Below are positions 34,996-46,842 of a stretch of DNA of 64,000 nucleotides, piece by piece (the first letter of the stretch is position 1; each line of letters begins with the position of its first letter). The stretch is from Omphiscola glabra (taxonomy: Eukaryota > Mollusca > Gastropoda > Lymnaeidae). Location of the stretch: contig OZ024794.1 of the NCBI GenBank assembly GCA_964017045.1, forward strand, positions 35,383,182 through 35,447,181, in the 5' to 3' direction. Under the pieces are notes generated by a model, which saw only the letters and a program-made list of their open reading frames with translations, was not told the origin of the DNA and did no database searches. The position numbers and the translations under genes were made by a program.

Positions 34996-35261
34996 TATTA
35001 TAACTTATAAGACATAACATAATAATACAACGCTGAGAGACGTTGAGGCTCACAATAACAATAACAGCTAAGCAAATGAAGAGATTGTTGGGTTTTTTCC
35101 GAAAATTAAAAAAAAAAACAAAAAAAAAACCCACACCGAAAGGCTGAATAATATCATCAGTGAGAAATGGTTTTAAAAATGCAATTTTAATCAAGATGTG
35201 TTTTTTTTTAAAAATCCTCTTCACTCGCGTTCATCGCTCCGCTGAGTTATGAATAAATAAA

Positions 35262-35572
35262 TCAAACTCTTGTCTTTGAGACCTCATGTCGCAGGTGATA
35301 GAGAAGTTTTAAAGCTGTATTTTTACAACTAAATAACCTAAGTCTTGTCTTTGAGACCTCATGTCGCAGGTGATAGAGAAGTTTTAAAGCAGTATTATTA
35401 CAGCTAAATAACCGAAGTCTTGTCTTTGAGACCTCATGTCGCAGGTGATAGAGACGTTTTAAAGCTGTATTATTACAGCTAAATAGCCTAAGTCTTGTCT
35501 TTGAGACCTCATGTCGCAGGTGATAGAGAAGTTTTAAAGCAGTATTATTACAACTAAATAACATAATTCTTG
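35262..35572. repeat. Minisatellite, 75-bp unit
   Basis: Four copies with cttgtctttgagacctcatg and cgcaggtgatagaga; a 100-residue minus frame is a by-product of the length. Confidence 0.95.
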
Positions 35573-36684
35573 TCTAGGGCAAGGCAGACGCTCTTTGTGT
35601 TAGTGATGTTAACAAAATACGAGTGATAGTGCTATAAGCCAAGACGTAAGTAACATAGAAAGCAAACCAACTGAGAGTCATGGTATTGTAATAGCAAACA
35701 AAACAACGAATCAAAAACGTAATAAAATGCAAATACCTTGTTTTGGGATGGGGGGTCCTGGAGATGAAAGGAAGACAAATAAAAGTAAAAGTAATTAAAA
35801 AGGAAAATCTGAAAGTGAAAGCCGTATATCGATAAATGAAGAAACGTGGTTTTGGTGTTTGAACGCAAACAAACAAATGAAAACGCTAATGGCGTAAAAG
35901 CGATGAAATAAATGAAAGACAAGTGCCGGAAAAAAATAAAACACCAAAGAACCAAAACACATCACGTGGTGAAGATGAGAGTCTCAACGCATTGGATACC
36001 ACCGAACTAATGGAGTCTTTCAATGGCGAGACTAGCGAGGCCCTGGCAGAGAACAGAGAAAATACACAGAGGCATGCTCGCTATGTAGGTTGACAGGACT
36101 AAAACAGTAGTGGCTCTAAGACACTGGGGAGAATCTCTTCGAGGTGGGGGGTCGAGTTGGAGAATGAGAGAATTCAGAAGGAAATGTATTTCCACTGAGA
36201 GGATTGAAATCGAAAGAGATTTATTATTTCAACACAATGTAAAGAAAACAAATAAACATGTTACAAATTAGCTAACATTTATTTATAAACTATAAGAGTT
36301 TTTTTTTTGGTTTGGCAATGAAATGATGTGGAAAACTTCAGATTGGGAATTAGAAGACATGGTGGTTTTTTCAATTTAAAAAAACAACAACAAGGGAATG
36401 GTGTGGATTTGGGGAAGGAGTTATTTGTGTTTAGAACAGTGTGTATTTCAAAGAATAAAAATAAATGATCTAATTACAATTTCCTTTTATAAAGATTTGA
36501 GAGATTTGTATAAAAAATTGATGAATTGAAATAAATTGAAAATCTTAATTAAACAAAAATATTGAATTTTGCGGGGCAACTTGGCTTCCTTCTAGAAACA
36601 TTGTGAATGGGTGTGGCAATTGGAAAATGACGTTATGTACAAGATGGCCGACTGCCAGGCTCCATTGGAGCGCAAGGAACGCAC
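35573..36684. other. Unique intron sequence next to the Ig1 exon
   Basis: AT-rich sequence immediately downstream (in transcript sense) of the Ig1 exon. No further exon seen. Confidence 0.5.
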
Positions 36685-36812
36685 CTACGACATTGAGTCT
36701 CACGTGATGCACGTGACCTGCCCGTGACGTCACTTGGCACTCGTACACACCGGCGTCTTCCGGGGTCACGTGACGGAGCATAAGATTCCAGGTAGTCACG
36801 TGTCCTGCTTTT
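36685..36812 (-). CDS. Dpr/zig-8-like gene, internal exon: end of Ig1
   Basis: This exon encodes the E-F-G strands of Ig1. The first base completes Arg from the previous exon. The frame then reads KAGHVTTWNLMLRHV followed by the diagnostic F-strand motif TPEDAGVYECQV and ends LNVV, the typical end of Ig1 in Dpr/zig-8 proteins. The 'W.L.lr.v...DaGvYeCQv' pattern is very characteristic of the family. The acceptor is catttctcag and the donor gtgcgt. The exon is 128 nt (1 + 42 codons + 1) and leaves phase 1. The DNA is unusually rich in CACGTG/TCACGTGA words, which encode the repeated His-Val residues. The next certain exon is 23.9 kb away. Confidence 0.88.
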
Positions 36813-36884
36813 CTGAGAAATGAATGGAAAAATATGTCTTTAACCCTCTGTATTAGGTCCAACTACAACAATTACGCATATTCG

Positions 36885-37095
36885 CAACATATAGGTCTAT
36901 TTACAACAAATAGGTCAATTTACAACATTTAGTTTTGTTTTTAACATTTAGATCTGTTTACATCAGTAAGGTCTACTACAAAAAATAAATTTTATTAAAA
37001 ATAATTATGTCTATTTGGCACCATTTAGTCCCATTTACACCTTTTAGCTCTATTTACAAATGTTAGGTCTATTTACACTGTTAGGTCTTAACATT
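36885..37095. repeat. Degenerate ~18-20-bp repeat
   Basis: Diverged copies of taggtctatttacaaca, within the 402-bp intron between the two Ig1 exons. Confidence 0.7.
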
Positions 37096-37214
37096 AATTA
37101 TTAATTAGATGTCAGAACCATAATCAGATTTTTACAATTATTGTTTAATGTGGTCAAATTGTTACGCTGGACTGCCATGCTCTACTGTCCACTACCAGCC
37201 CACAAACTCCCTAC

Positions 37215-37306
37215 CTGGAATGATCCATCGAGACATTGTTGTCCACTGACCACGTCATTGTTCCGATGGTCAGTATACGGTCACCCTCTAGTCGACGCCA
37301 GACAAC
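37215..37306 (-). CDS. Dpr/zig-8-like gene, internal exon: Ig1 central strands
   Basis: This is the most 5' exon recognised here of a two-Ig-domain cell-surface protein of the Dpr/zig-8 family, neuronal recognition molecules of the IgSF. The acceptor reads ctttacttcgcag and the donor is gtaggg. The 92-nt frame opens with VVWRRLEGDRILTIG, which has the family's C-strand Trp followed by the typical 'R..D..iLTiG' stretch, and ends at DHS plus two bases of an Arg codon. The Asn in NVS is a possible N-glycosylation site. The exon starts in phase 0 and ends in phase 2, which fits the next exon 402 bp downstream. The preceding exon should encode the B-strand Cys; I did not find it up to 64000. The family call is by motif recognition; Lachesin/IgLON relatives are the alternative. 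Confidence 0.82.
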
Positions 37307-37370
37307 CTGCGAAGTAAAGGATACGAATTGCTTATGATTAGCCGCGATACATTTGATGCTAGGAATTCAT

Positions 37371-37660
37371 TTGGCAGATAGACACTCATTTGACAGATAG
37401 ACACTCATTTGGCAGCTAGACACTCATTTGGCAGATAGACACTCATTTGGCAGATAGACACTCATTTGGCAGATAGACACTCATTTGGCAGATAGACACT
37501 CATTTGGCAGATAGAGACTCATATGGCAGATAGACACTCATTTGGCAGATAGACACTCATTTGGCAGATAGACACTCATTTGGCAGATAGTCACTCATTT
37601 GGCAGATAGACACTCATTTGGCAGATAGACACTCATTTGGCAGATAGACACTCATTTGGA
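37371..37660. repeat. Minisatellite, 19-bp unit, part 1
   Basis: About 15 copies of gatagacactcatttggca, only ~65 bp upstream of the Ig1 exon acceptor. Confidence 0.95.
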
Positions 37661-37832
37661 ACGTAGGAATACATTTGGAAAGTAGGAACACATTTGGAAA
37701 GTAGGAATAAATTTGGAAACTAGGAATAAATTTGGAAACTAGGAATACAGTTTGAAGCTAGGAATACAGTTGGAAGCTAGGAATACAGTTGGAAGCTAGG
37801 AATACAGTTGGAAGCTAGGAATACTTTTGGTT
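37661..37832. repeat. Minisatellite, 19-bp unit, part 2
   Basis: About nine copies of gaagctaggaatacagttg and intermediates. It keeps the same 19-bp period and the ttgg core as the array it adjoins. Confidence 0.9.
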
Positions 37833-38304
37833 GTTTGGAATACAACGATGGGGTTATTAGATCATTTCCGATATCCATTCTATTGGTATTTTAGCACTTG
37901 GCTTCATCAGGTAGCATGATTATGGCACTTCCTGGCTACCGTTGAACATTCAAAATAATTTCGTATCTAATTTGATTGAATAGGATAAATTTTAATTAAC
38001 ATACGTTGGTAGAAAAATACGCTCTATTTTTGTACACAGTTAACAAAATAATAATATTGTCAATATAATGATAATGAAAGTAATAATAGTGACGAAAAAT
38101 AATTTAAAAAACGATTAAAATAGATTTTTAAAAAAATAGTAATAATAATAATGATACAACAGTAATAATAATCAATGTGAAATGATTGCAATAATTATTT
38201 CTTTTAAATAAAAACTTATTTGGAATTCGATCTTATTTTCAAAAACTACTGCGGACACTATTCAACTTCCGTTCTCTGACTGGGGTAGCAGATATTTAAC
38301 TATT

Positions 38305-38682
38305 CCTGTACGAATCTCTGTACGAATCTCTGCACGAATCTCTGCACCAATCTCTATACGAATTTCTGTACGAATCTCTGTACGAATCTCTGTACGAATC
38401 TCTGTACGAATCTCTGTACGAATCTCTGCACGAATCTCTGCACGAATCTCTGTACGAATCTCTGCACGAATCTCTGTACGAATCTCTGCACGAATCTCTG
38501 CACGAATCTCTGCACGAATCTCTGTACGAATCTCTATACGAATCTCTGTACGAATCTCTGTACGAATCTCTGTACGAATCTCTGCACCAATCTCTATACG
38601 AATCTCTGTACGAATCTCTGTACGAATCTCTGCACGAATCTCTGCACGAATCTCTGTACGAATCTCTATACGAATATGTCGG
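38305..38682. repeat. Minisatellite, 12-bp unit
   Basis: About 31 copies of gtacgaatctct with gcac and atac variants; variant order repeats in blocks. Confidence 0.95.
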
Positions 38683-38723
38683 CCTAAATCTATCGATATC
38701 TCTAACTCCATATTTGTAAAGCA

Positions 38724-38872
38724 CAGCGGTTCTCAGCCTTCCTAATACCGCGACCCTTTAATGCAGTTACTCATGTTGGGGTGACCCCCCAACCATAACA
38801 CTATTTTCGTTGCTGCTTCATAAATATGTGTTTGCCGATGGTCTTAGGCGACCCCTGTGTTGAGAACCGCTG
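38724..38872 (+). mobile_element. SPIN-like hAT MITE, copy 3
   Basis: Ends cagcggttctcagcc and tgagaaccgctg; the interior includes ttttcgttgctgcttcat and gatggtcttaggcgaccc. The flanks gtaaagca (38716-38723) and gtatagca (38873-38880) form an 8-bp duplication with one mismatch. At 149 bp it is the shortest copy, with part of the 3' half missing. Confidence 0.87.
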
Positions 38873-38880
38873 GTATAGCA

Positions 38881-39999
38881 TATATATATATACCCGGAGA
38901 GTTTATCTCACGTGATGGCCCCCTTCCCCAACCCTTAATAGTAAATAAACAAAAGCCCAAACCAGGAATCTGCCCCTGACAGACGGAGAACGAAGCCGAT
39001 CCCATTTCCAGACAAGTCCGGTCCTCACCAAATGTGGAATGCTTTGATTTCATTAGCCGGCTAGAGAGAAACCGCAGCAGGTCAATATGTCTGCATTAAA
39101 GGGACCATTAAGGGCTGTGTCATTACACTAGAAGCAGTCTGGCCGTTAGAAAAATGGTTTATGACAGAGTGCAAGAATGGCAAAGAACACGGGGCGTAAT
39201 GAGGCCAACGGTCGTAAGGTCAACGTAGAAATAAACAGATGATGACCGGCAAACAACGATGGATGTGGCTTTTGAATTTTTCAATTTCAATTCGGAGAGC
39301 TCAAATCAGCGGCGTATCACGCTCGTTTTGTTATTAGTGCCCGGGTTAGTGACGTGGGTTGTCGAGTTGGGGGGGGGGGGGTGATTAGACGCACCCCTTT
39401 CCCCCCAACAATTTATTTTTTAAAAGGCTCTTGAAATTTTGTAAATGTCTCCTGCTATTACATACATTTATATGTAGTTTTTAAACTGCTCATTAACCTC
39501 ATATGGTCGATGTGCCAATGTAAACATTTTCGGTTTAAACCATCTGATATCTGCAGTGAGATTTTACTGGTCTTAAATTTTGAAATAAAAATAATTTTTC
39601 GTATCGGAAGTGGAAAAAAAAAATCAGTTTGTGTTTGTAAAGCATATTCGATAAAAGTGTTTTAAGACTCGCTGTCCTATTTATGTAAAAATAATAATAA
39701 ATATTGTTGAACACTATATGTTATGCTTGAAAAAAATTAAAATAACGTGTCGAATAAATTTCTGTCTTCAGCTGAAAATAAAAAGCAAAAACAAACAAAC
39801 AACAACAAACAAAAACCCAATAAATAAATATGTTATTTTAACTAAAAAATTGAAATGTTCCCCGACCACTATGTAGCTTCCTCAGCCCCTGGGAGCGCCT
39901 TTGTTTTTACACAGAGACTGAGAGACCCACAATTGTTTTGTATTGTATCTCGTATCCGGAAATTTGATCGAAAGAAATTTTGCCGACGGAAATTTGATC
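38881..39999. other. Unique intronic/upstream sequence
   Basis: 39080-39310 is balanced and contains ggcgtaatgaggccaacggt and aacaacgatggatgtggc, a possible conserved element. The rest is AT-rich with a G run near 39370. No exon is supported. Confidence 0.4.
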
Positions 40000-40127
40000 G
40001 ACGGAAATTTTGGTCGAATCTTTTTTTTTTTTTAAGTTTACACGTTAAAATTTTGCGTCAAATTTTTGAAATTTGACGAAAATTTTAACGTGTCAATTGA
40101 AAAAAAAGATTCGATCAAATTTCCGGT
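40000..40127. repeat. Foldback/palindromic element
   Basis: Two ~60-bp arms are imperfect reverse complements around a 3-base loop at 40066-40068. The core is cacgttaaaattttgcgtca on the left and tgacgaaaattttaacgtgt on the right; the outer arms are ggaaattttggtcgaatc and gattcgatcaaatttcc. Confidence 0.75.
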
Positions 40128-40481
40128 AACCGTTGTAACCTGGAGAAGGCATTAAGCCGAAGTGTCCCCTTTCATCGTTCTGTCTGTTTTCGAGCCCGGA
40201 CATATCTTTTTAAATCCTTTATATTAACTCTGTTGCTTATGTGTGAGTAGGGCAAAAATCTTCGAATGGCTAAATGATTAACTTCCCGTCAACGTGTTGA
40301 GCTGAAACTTGGCACCTAGACTCATTGCAGATGACAACACATTCTATGAAATTTTTTAGCCCCACCCCATACCGAAACTCCCCCAAAAAAATCAGTTTTG
40401 CCTGTTTTTCAAGGGGAAGATGAAGGAAATATGATTTCAAGCAATAAAATTCCCGATAAGTGCGCTAAATGAGATTCTGAA

Positions 40482-40715
40482 AAAAATCGTAAGTTCGTTT
40501 GGTGCTTAATATTTTCTTATGTTTTTAATAAAAGAAAATGGTTTGTTAAACTGTTTTTTTTATAAAAGCGGGTACCAGAATGTTGAATTGGTTAAGGGAC
40601 GTGAAAAAAAACGTGTGGTTGACAGCTGGGGAAAGAGGGGTGGGGGTGGAAACACTAATTGGGCTTCTTATAAATTGCGTTACTTGTTTGCATGTTTTGA
40701 CAAATTTTCAGTGTC
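40482..40715 (+). repeat. Dispersed ~330-bp repeat, copy C (diverged)
   Basis: Aligns in order with copy A: gttcgtttggtgcttaatat, gacgtgaaaaaaaacgtgtg, gtgggggtgg, aattgcgttacttg. The preceding 40140-40481 (containing gagctgaaacttggcacc) may belong to the same element. Confidence 0.5.
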
Positions 40716-40854
40716 CCACCCCCATTGTACGATGTTATATTTTATGAAGGATTTATAGAAAAAACTTTTTTTAGAGGGCATGTTTCATTGTACCATTTAT
40801 TTACTTGACACGGCTTGAACACAGTCCTCGATTATAAATAGAAGAACCCTATAA

Positions 40855-41325
40855 GTGAAGACATCATAGAGTGTGTAAGTGTAGACATCATAGAGTGTGT
40901 AAGTGTAGACATCATAGAGTGTGTAAGTGTAGACATCATAGAGTGTGTAGGTGTAGACATCACAGAGTGTGTAGGTGTAGACATCACAGAGTGTGTAAGT
41001 GTAGACATCAAAGAGTGTGCAAGTGTAGACATCACAGAGTGTGTAAGTGTAGACATCACATAGTGTGTAAGTGTAGACATCACAGAGTGTGTAAGTGTAG
41101 ACATCACAGAGTGTGTAAGTGTAGACATGACAGAGAATGTAAGTGTAGACATCATAGAGTGTGTAGGTGTAGACATCGCAGAGTGTGTAAGTGTAGACAT
41201 CACAGAGTGTGTAGGTGTAGACATCACAGAGTGTGTAAGTGTAGACATCACAGAGTGTGTAAGTGTAGACATCACAGAGAATGTAAGTGTAGACATCAAA
41301 GAGAATGTAAGTGTTGACATCAGAG
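40855..41325. repeat. Minisatellite, 24-bp unit
   Basis: About 19 copies with gtgtaagtgtagacatcaca. Confidence 0.95.
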
Positions 41326-41684
41326 TATTTTCTCATGTCGGTGCTGTTCAAAAGAAACCCCAGGTTACAAGAATGTCAAGAACGCTGCATTAAGCCCACA
41401 CGGATCAAGGTTAAGGCGGTCCCTGTGTTGTCGATGGCCGAAGCTCACCAAAGCCCCTCTTAGTCTGTCAGGTTATCTTAAATGGAATCTTAGCACCAAC
41501 CCCCACGGGGGAGGGGGGGCGTCACAGTTGTCCTTCTTGGGTTAGGTGAAAACAGTCTGGTACTTCCGGGAGTGGTGATACAAGTACAAGGTTGGTCAGT
41601 TCAGCGGTTCTAGTTTTATATATTAAAGTTGACTACAAGCGTAAGAAGGGTTGAGCTTCATTTTGGAGATTCCGAATTCATCAT

Positions 41685-41905
41685 CTTTAACCCCGACAAC
41701 TTAAAGACAGGAATTAATCATCGTGAACCCCGACAACTTACAGACAGGAATTAATCATCTTTAATCCCGACACCTTACAGACAAGAATTCATCATCTTGA
41801 ACCCCGACAACTTAAAGACAGGAATTAATCATCGTGAGCCCCGACAATTTACAGACAGGAATTCATCATCTTGAACCCTGACAAATTACAGATAGGAATT
41901 CATTT
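41685..41905. repeat. ~38-bp tandem repeat
   Basis: Five to six copies with ccccgacaacttacagacag and gaattaatcatc. Confidence 0.9.
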
Positions 41906-42539
41906 TAATGTAGTCATTGTCTGAGATGCATGCAAAGTTCAGTACAAAAGGATCATTACTATTTGCTACTTATGTGCTACTTTAGTGTAGCCTATTTTTT
42001 ACCCCACCCCACACCCCCACAATCCATTTACCGCTTATTGAGAAGTCAGTTGTCAGCCATTGAGCGGGAGTTAATTCGGGGCAGGGAAAAAAAAAGTGGG
42101 TCAGTCAGTTGACTTTAAAACCTAAGAATTGACATTGTCAGGCTAGGGGAAGGGAATGTGTGTGTGTGTGTTTGTGTGTGGGGGGGGGTGATTTATAAAA
42201 AATGGCTCCATACTTTGAATCACAATAGAGGCATTTATGTAATTTGCCATATAAAAAAAAACACAGCAAAAAACCCAAAGAATGATCGCGTCCAATCCCG
42301 TGTAGCCCAGCCAAGTGTGCAACACAGGTTCTTCTCGTCTGCCCGAGTGAGTTGTGAGATACGACACAAAATATTGACATGGTCATAGTCACTTAGTGAT
42401 TTGTGTGTGTGTGTGTGTGTGTGTGTGGTAACAACGACGCATAAGCAAGGTTGATTAACATTCGCGATGGTCTCATTTGCATCGCTAATTGTACACCAAT
42501 GAATTATCCATTGGATTAAAATCCTTGCACTCAATCCAC

Positions 42540-44312
42540 ACTTGTTCCTTTCACCACTCATATCCACACGTGTTACATCCACACGTGTTCCATTCACCAC
42601 TCATATCCCCACGTGTTCCATCCACACGTGTTCCATTCACCACTCACATCCACACGTGTTCCATTCACCACTCATATCCACACGTGTTCCATCCACACGT
42701 GTTCCATTCACCACTCACATCCACACGTGTTCCATCCACACGTGTTCCATTCACCACTCATATCCACACTTGTTCCATTCACCACTCATATCCACACTTG
42801 TTCCATTCACCACTCATATCCACACGTGTTCCATTCACCACTCATATCCACAGGTGTTCCATCCACACGTGTTCCATCCACACGTGTTCCATCCACACGT
42901 GTTCCATCCACACGTGTTCCACCCACACGTGTTCCATCCACACGTGTTCCATCCACACGTGTTCCATCCACACGTGTTCCATTCACCACTCATATCCACA
43001 CGTGTTCCATCCACACTTGTTCCATTCACCACTCACATCCACACGTGTTCCATTCACCACTCATATCCACACGTGTTCCATTCACCACTCATATCCACAC
43101 GTGTTCCATTCACCACTCATATCCACACGTGTTCCATCCACCACTCATATCCACACGTGTTCCATTCACCACTCATATCCACACGTGTTCCATTCACCAC
43201 TCATATCCACACTTGTTCCATTCACCACTCATATCCACACGTGTTCCATTCACCACTCATATCCACACGTGTTCCATCCACCACTCATATCCACACGTGT
43301 TCCATTCACCACTCATATCCACACGTGTTCCATTCACCACTCATATCCACACTTGTTCCATTCACCACTCATATCCACACTTGTTCCATTCACCACTCAT
43401 ATCCACACGTGTTCCATCCACCACTCATATCCACACGTGTTCCATCCACCACTCATATCCACACGTGTTCCATTCACCACTCATATCTACACTTGTTCCA
43501 TTCACCACTCATATCCACACTTGTTCCATCCACCACTCATATCCACACGTGTTCCATCCACACGTGTTCCATTCACCACTCATATCCACACGTGTTCCAT
43601 TCACCACTCATATCCACACGTGTTCCATTCACCACTCATATCCACACGTGTTCCATCCACCACTCATATCCACACGTGTTCCATCCACCACTCATATCCA
43701 CACGTGTTCCATCCACCACTCATATCCACACTTGTTCCATTCACCACTCATATCCACACGTGTTCCATCCACCACTCATATCCACACTTGTTCCATCCAC
43801 CACTCATATCCACACGTGTTCCATCCACCACTCATATCCACACTTGTTCCATTCACCACTCATATCCACACTTGTTCCATCCACCACTCATATCCACACG
43901 TGTTCCATCCACCACTCATATCCACACTTGTTCCATTCACCACTCATATCCACACGTGTTCCATCCACCACTCATATCCACACGTGTTCCATTCACCACT
44001 CACATCCACACTTGTTCCATTCACCACTCATATCCACACGTGTTCCATTCACCACTCATATCCACACGTGTTCCATCCACCACTCATATCCACACGTGTT
44101 CCATTCACCACTCATATCCACACGTGTTCCATTCACCACTCATATCCACACGTGTTCCATCCACCACTCATATCCACACGTGTTCCATTCACCACTCATA
44201 TCCACACGTGTTCCATTCACCACTCATATCCACACGTGTTCCATTCACCACTCATATCCACAAGTGTTCCATTCACCACTCATATCCACACGTGTTCCAT
44301 TCACCACTCATT
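42540..44312. repeat. Minisatellite, 28-bp unit rich in CACGTG
   Basis: About 60 copies with atccacacgtgttccattca and ccactcat. A 15-bp sub-array (cacacgtgttccatc) occupies about 42850-42980. All three plus frames stay open for ~1.7 kb because a stop-free 28-bp unit cycles through the frames. Confidence 0.97.
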
Positions 44313-44559
44313 GGAAACAGGAGTGTGAAAAGGATTTAATTTTGTTTCTGTGCATTAATTCTTTTACTTAAAAAAAAAAACTTCGTAATACGTCGTAGAA
44401 ATGAACACCTTTTACTTTAACGTGACAGAAAATTTAATTCCTTCCACGATAAGGACCACCAAGAATCGATGTGAAATATTTTGAAATCTGTAGACGTGGG
44501 CGCAGTTTTGTATGTCAGTTATGTTTATCAATTAAAATACTTTTGTATTTATCATACAA

Positions 44560-45148
44560 TGTAGTTTTTGTATTTATTGTTCAATGCCCTTTTCTATGTA
44601 TTATTAAAAGTCCTTTTTGTATTTATGATACAATGTCCTTTTTGTATTTATTATTCAATGCCATTTTCTATGTATTATTCAATGCCCTTTTGTATTTATT
44701 ATTCAATGCCATTTTCTATGTATTATTCAATGCCCTTTTGTATTTATTATTCAATGCCATTTTCTATGTATTATTCAATGCCCTTTTGTATTTATTATTC
44801 AATGCCATTTTCTATGTATTATTCAATGCCCTTTTGTATTTATTATTCATTGCCATTTTCTATGTATTATTCAATGCCCTTTTGTATTTATTATTCAATG
44901 CCATTTTCTATGTATTATTCAATGCCCTTTTGTATTTATTATTCAATGCCATTTTCTATGTATTATTCAATGCCCTTTTGTATTTATTATTCAATGCCAT
45001 TTTCTATGTATTATTCAATGCCCTTTTGTATTTATTATTCAATGCCATTTTCTATGTATTATTCAATGCCCTTTTGTATTTATTATTCAATGCCATTTTC
45101 TATGTATTATTCAATGCCCTTTTGTATTTATTATTTCATGTCCTTTTA
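44560..45148. repeat. Higher-order minisatellite, 48-bp dimer of 24-bp units
   Basis: About 12 dimers, alternating tattcaatgcccttttgtat and tattcaatgccattttctat. Nearly perfect homogeneity. Confidence 0.95.
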
Positions 45149-46039
45149 AATTTATCGATGAACTGTGTTTGTTGTGTGGTTTCTTTGTTGTTGATGATGA
45201 TGATGTTGATGACGTTGATGACGGTTATTGGGTCTGGCCCATAAATGAAGGGTTTGGATTGGTCTGTTGGGTCAATGGCCTGATATCACGCACAGACTCA
45301 CGCGCCCAGGCGACGGCAGAGTTATCATTAGCTTTGATTTAATCTAAGGACAGAAAAATGATCTTAGTTAACTACCGTGTTCCACTTGGTCAGGGCCAAT
45401 CACAGTTTAAAAACACAAAGCTATTTATAGAATCCGTACTTTGGAATGTACCATTGAAAACTTTTTTTTTTCCTCGGGCCTTTTCAGTGTGACCAGCAGA
45501 CGAGATTTTACTTTCCCCACAATTCAACACAGCAGCACTTTCAATTTATTTCATCAATGTTTTAACTAAAGCATTCTTAAAGAAATTACTTGAATACAAT
45601 TTTTAAAATATCCCACTGAATTCGCTCAGAACTTTAAGATCAAATTTGACTTTCCACCACAAAAATAAAATAAAAAATAATCTTACAATCTCAAAGATCA
45701 GAAGGAGTGTAGCAGTAGCAGCGGGAAACTGCAGGTTCCAAAGTGGCAAAGATCATACGTGTATAAAATATGATATTTAAATGTTTGCATACACTATGAG
45801 GTCGACCTGCCCTAGACTTACTAGGCAATAAATAACTCTTACCCTGTCAATATATTTCCTATTACAAAAATGGATGTGGTGTGTGTGTGTGTGTGTGTGG
45901 TAGGTGGGCAGGTTTAGTCGTGTGTGTGTGTGAGGTGGGGTAGGTGTAGCACAATAATACACTGACAAGATCACTAGCTTTCAGAAATTTCAATAACTCT
46001 ATTTGGGGGGGGGAAAAAAGGGGGTAGGGTGGTGGATGT
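45149..46039. other. Unique sequence with TG microsatellites
   Basis: Contains gatgatgatgatg near 45190 and (gt)n near 45880-45930. No exon seen. Confidence 0.45.
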
Positions 46040-46240
46040 AAATGTCCGAACGGAAACTGCGGCACCGCAGGGGATACTTGTTCGGCGGGAATACTACCCC
46101 CACACACACCCCAAACGAGGAGGGCGAGATTAATGGGCACCGATCATTCATCGTTGGTGTCCGGCTAACTGCCTGGTTAACTCCGATCGCGAAAACGGAA
46201 CGGGCTAATTGCTTTTATTTAGTGTAAGGGGCGTGGCCAT
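46040..46240. other. Unique island with homeodomain-type words
   Basis: Non-repetitive and balanced in composition. It includes gagattaatgggcaccgatc, ccggctaactgcctggttaa and acgggctaattgctttta. Several TAAT cores and no open splice structure suggest a candidate conserved non-coding element. Confidence 0.3.
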
Positions 46241-46535
46241 CCGAAGTCGCTTACTTTAAAACGGTATTGCATTCAGGATTCGATCAGTTTAACTTTAGCT
46301 ACACAGTTGTTTTATAGCCACAGTCCCCCCCCCCCCCCACCATGCGCCCCCAACCATATTCCCCCTTTATTTCATTCAAAACTACTAGGTTTTTTTCCGA
46401 CTTTAACTTTGAAATAAACTTTGAGATTATCTCTAAATGATTTCAGTATGCCTGGTTCCGAGTTTTCTTGGAATATTTACAACATCTACCGCTCGAGCTT
46501 TTAGATTTACTTCAATTTCATCACGTATGTCCAAA

Positions 46536-46842
46536 CAATCTTTATGTTTGTCGAGTCCAATGGCACATCAAGCTTTACTGTTGATGAGACCAATGTCCAA
46601 TCAATTTTCACTTTTGATGAGACCAATGTCTAATCAATATTCTATTTTGATGAGACCAATGTCTAATCAATTTCCACTTTTGATGAGACCAATGTCTAAT
46701 CAATTTTAACTTTTAATGAGATCAATGCCTAATCAATCTTCACTTTTGATGAGACCAATGTCTAATCAATATTCACTTTTGATGAGACCAATGCCTAATC
46801 AATCTTCACTTTTGATGAGACCAATGTCCAATTAATATTGAC
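46536..46842. repeat. Minisatellite, 33-bp unit
   Basis: About nine copies with tttgatgagaccaatgtcta and atcaat. Confidence 0.95.

Noticed and set aside
34578..35224. Ser/Leu/Phe-rich minus-strand frames
   Set aside because: Also the product of a purine-rich low-complexity tract.
38262..38724. Arg/Glu/Ile or Tyr-Arg-Asp-Ser repeat proteins on the minus strand
   Set aside because: Readings of a 12-bp minisatellite in two frames; no start context or flanking domain.
42489..44371. Three overlapping plus-strand open frames of about 570-616 codons
   Set aside because: All three come from a stop-free 28-bp repeat cycling through the frames; there is no domain, splice context or frame preference.
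44471..45244. 257-codon hydrophobic frame resembling a membrane protein
   Set aside because: A translation of the T-rich 48-bp dimer repeat; hydrophobicity follows from composition.
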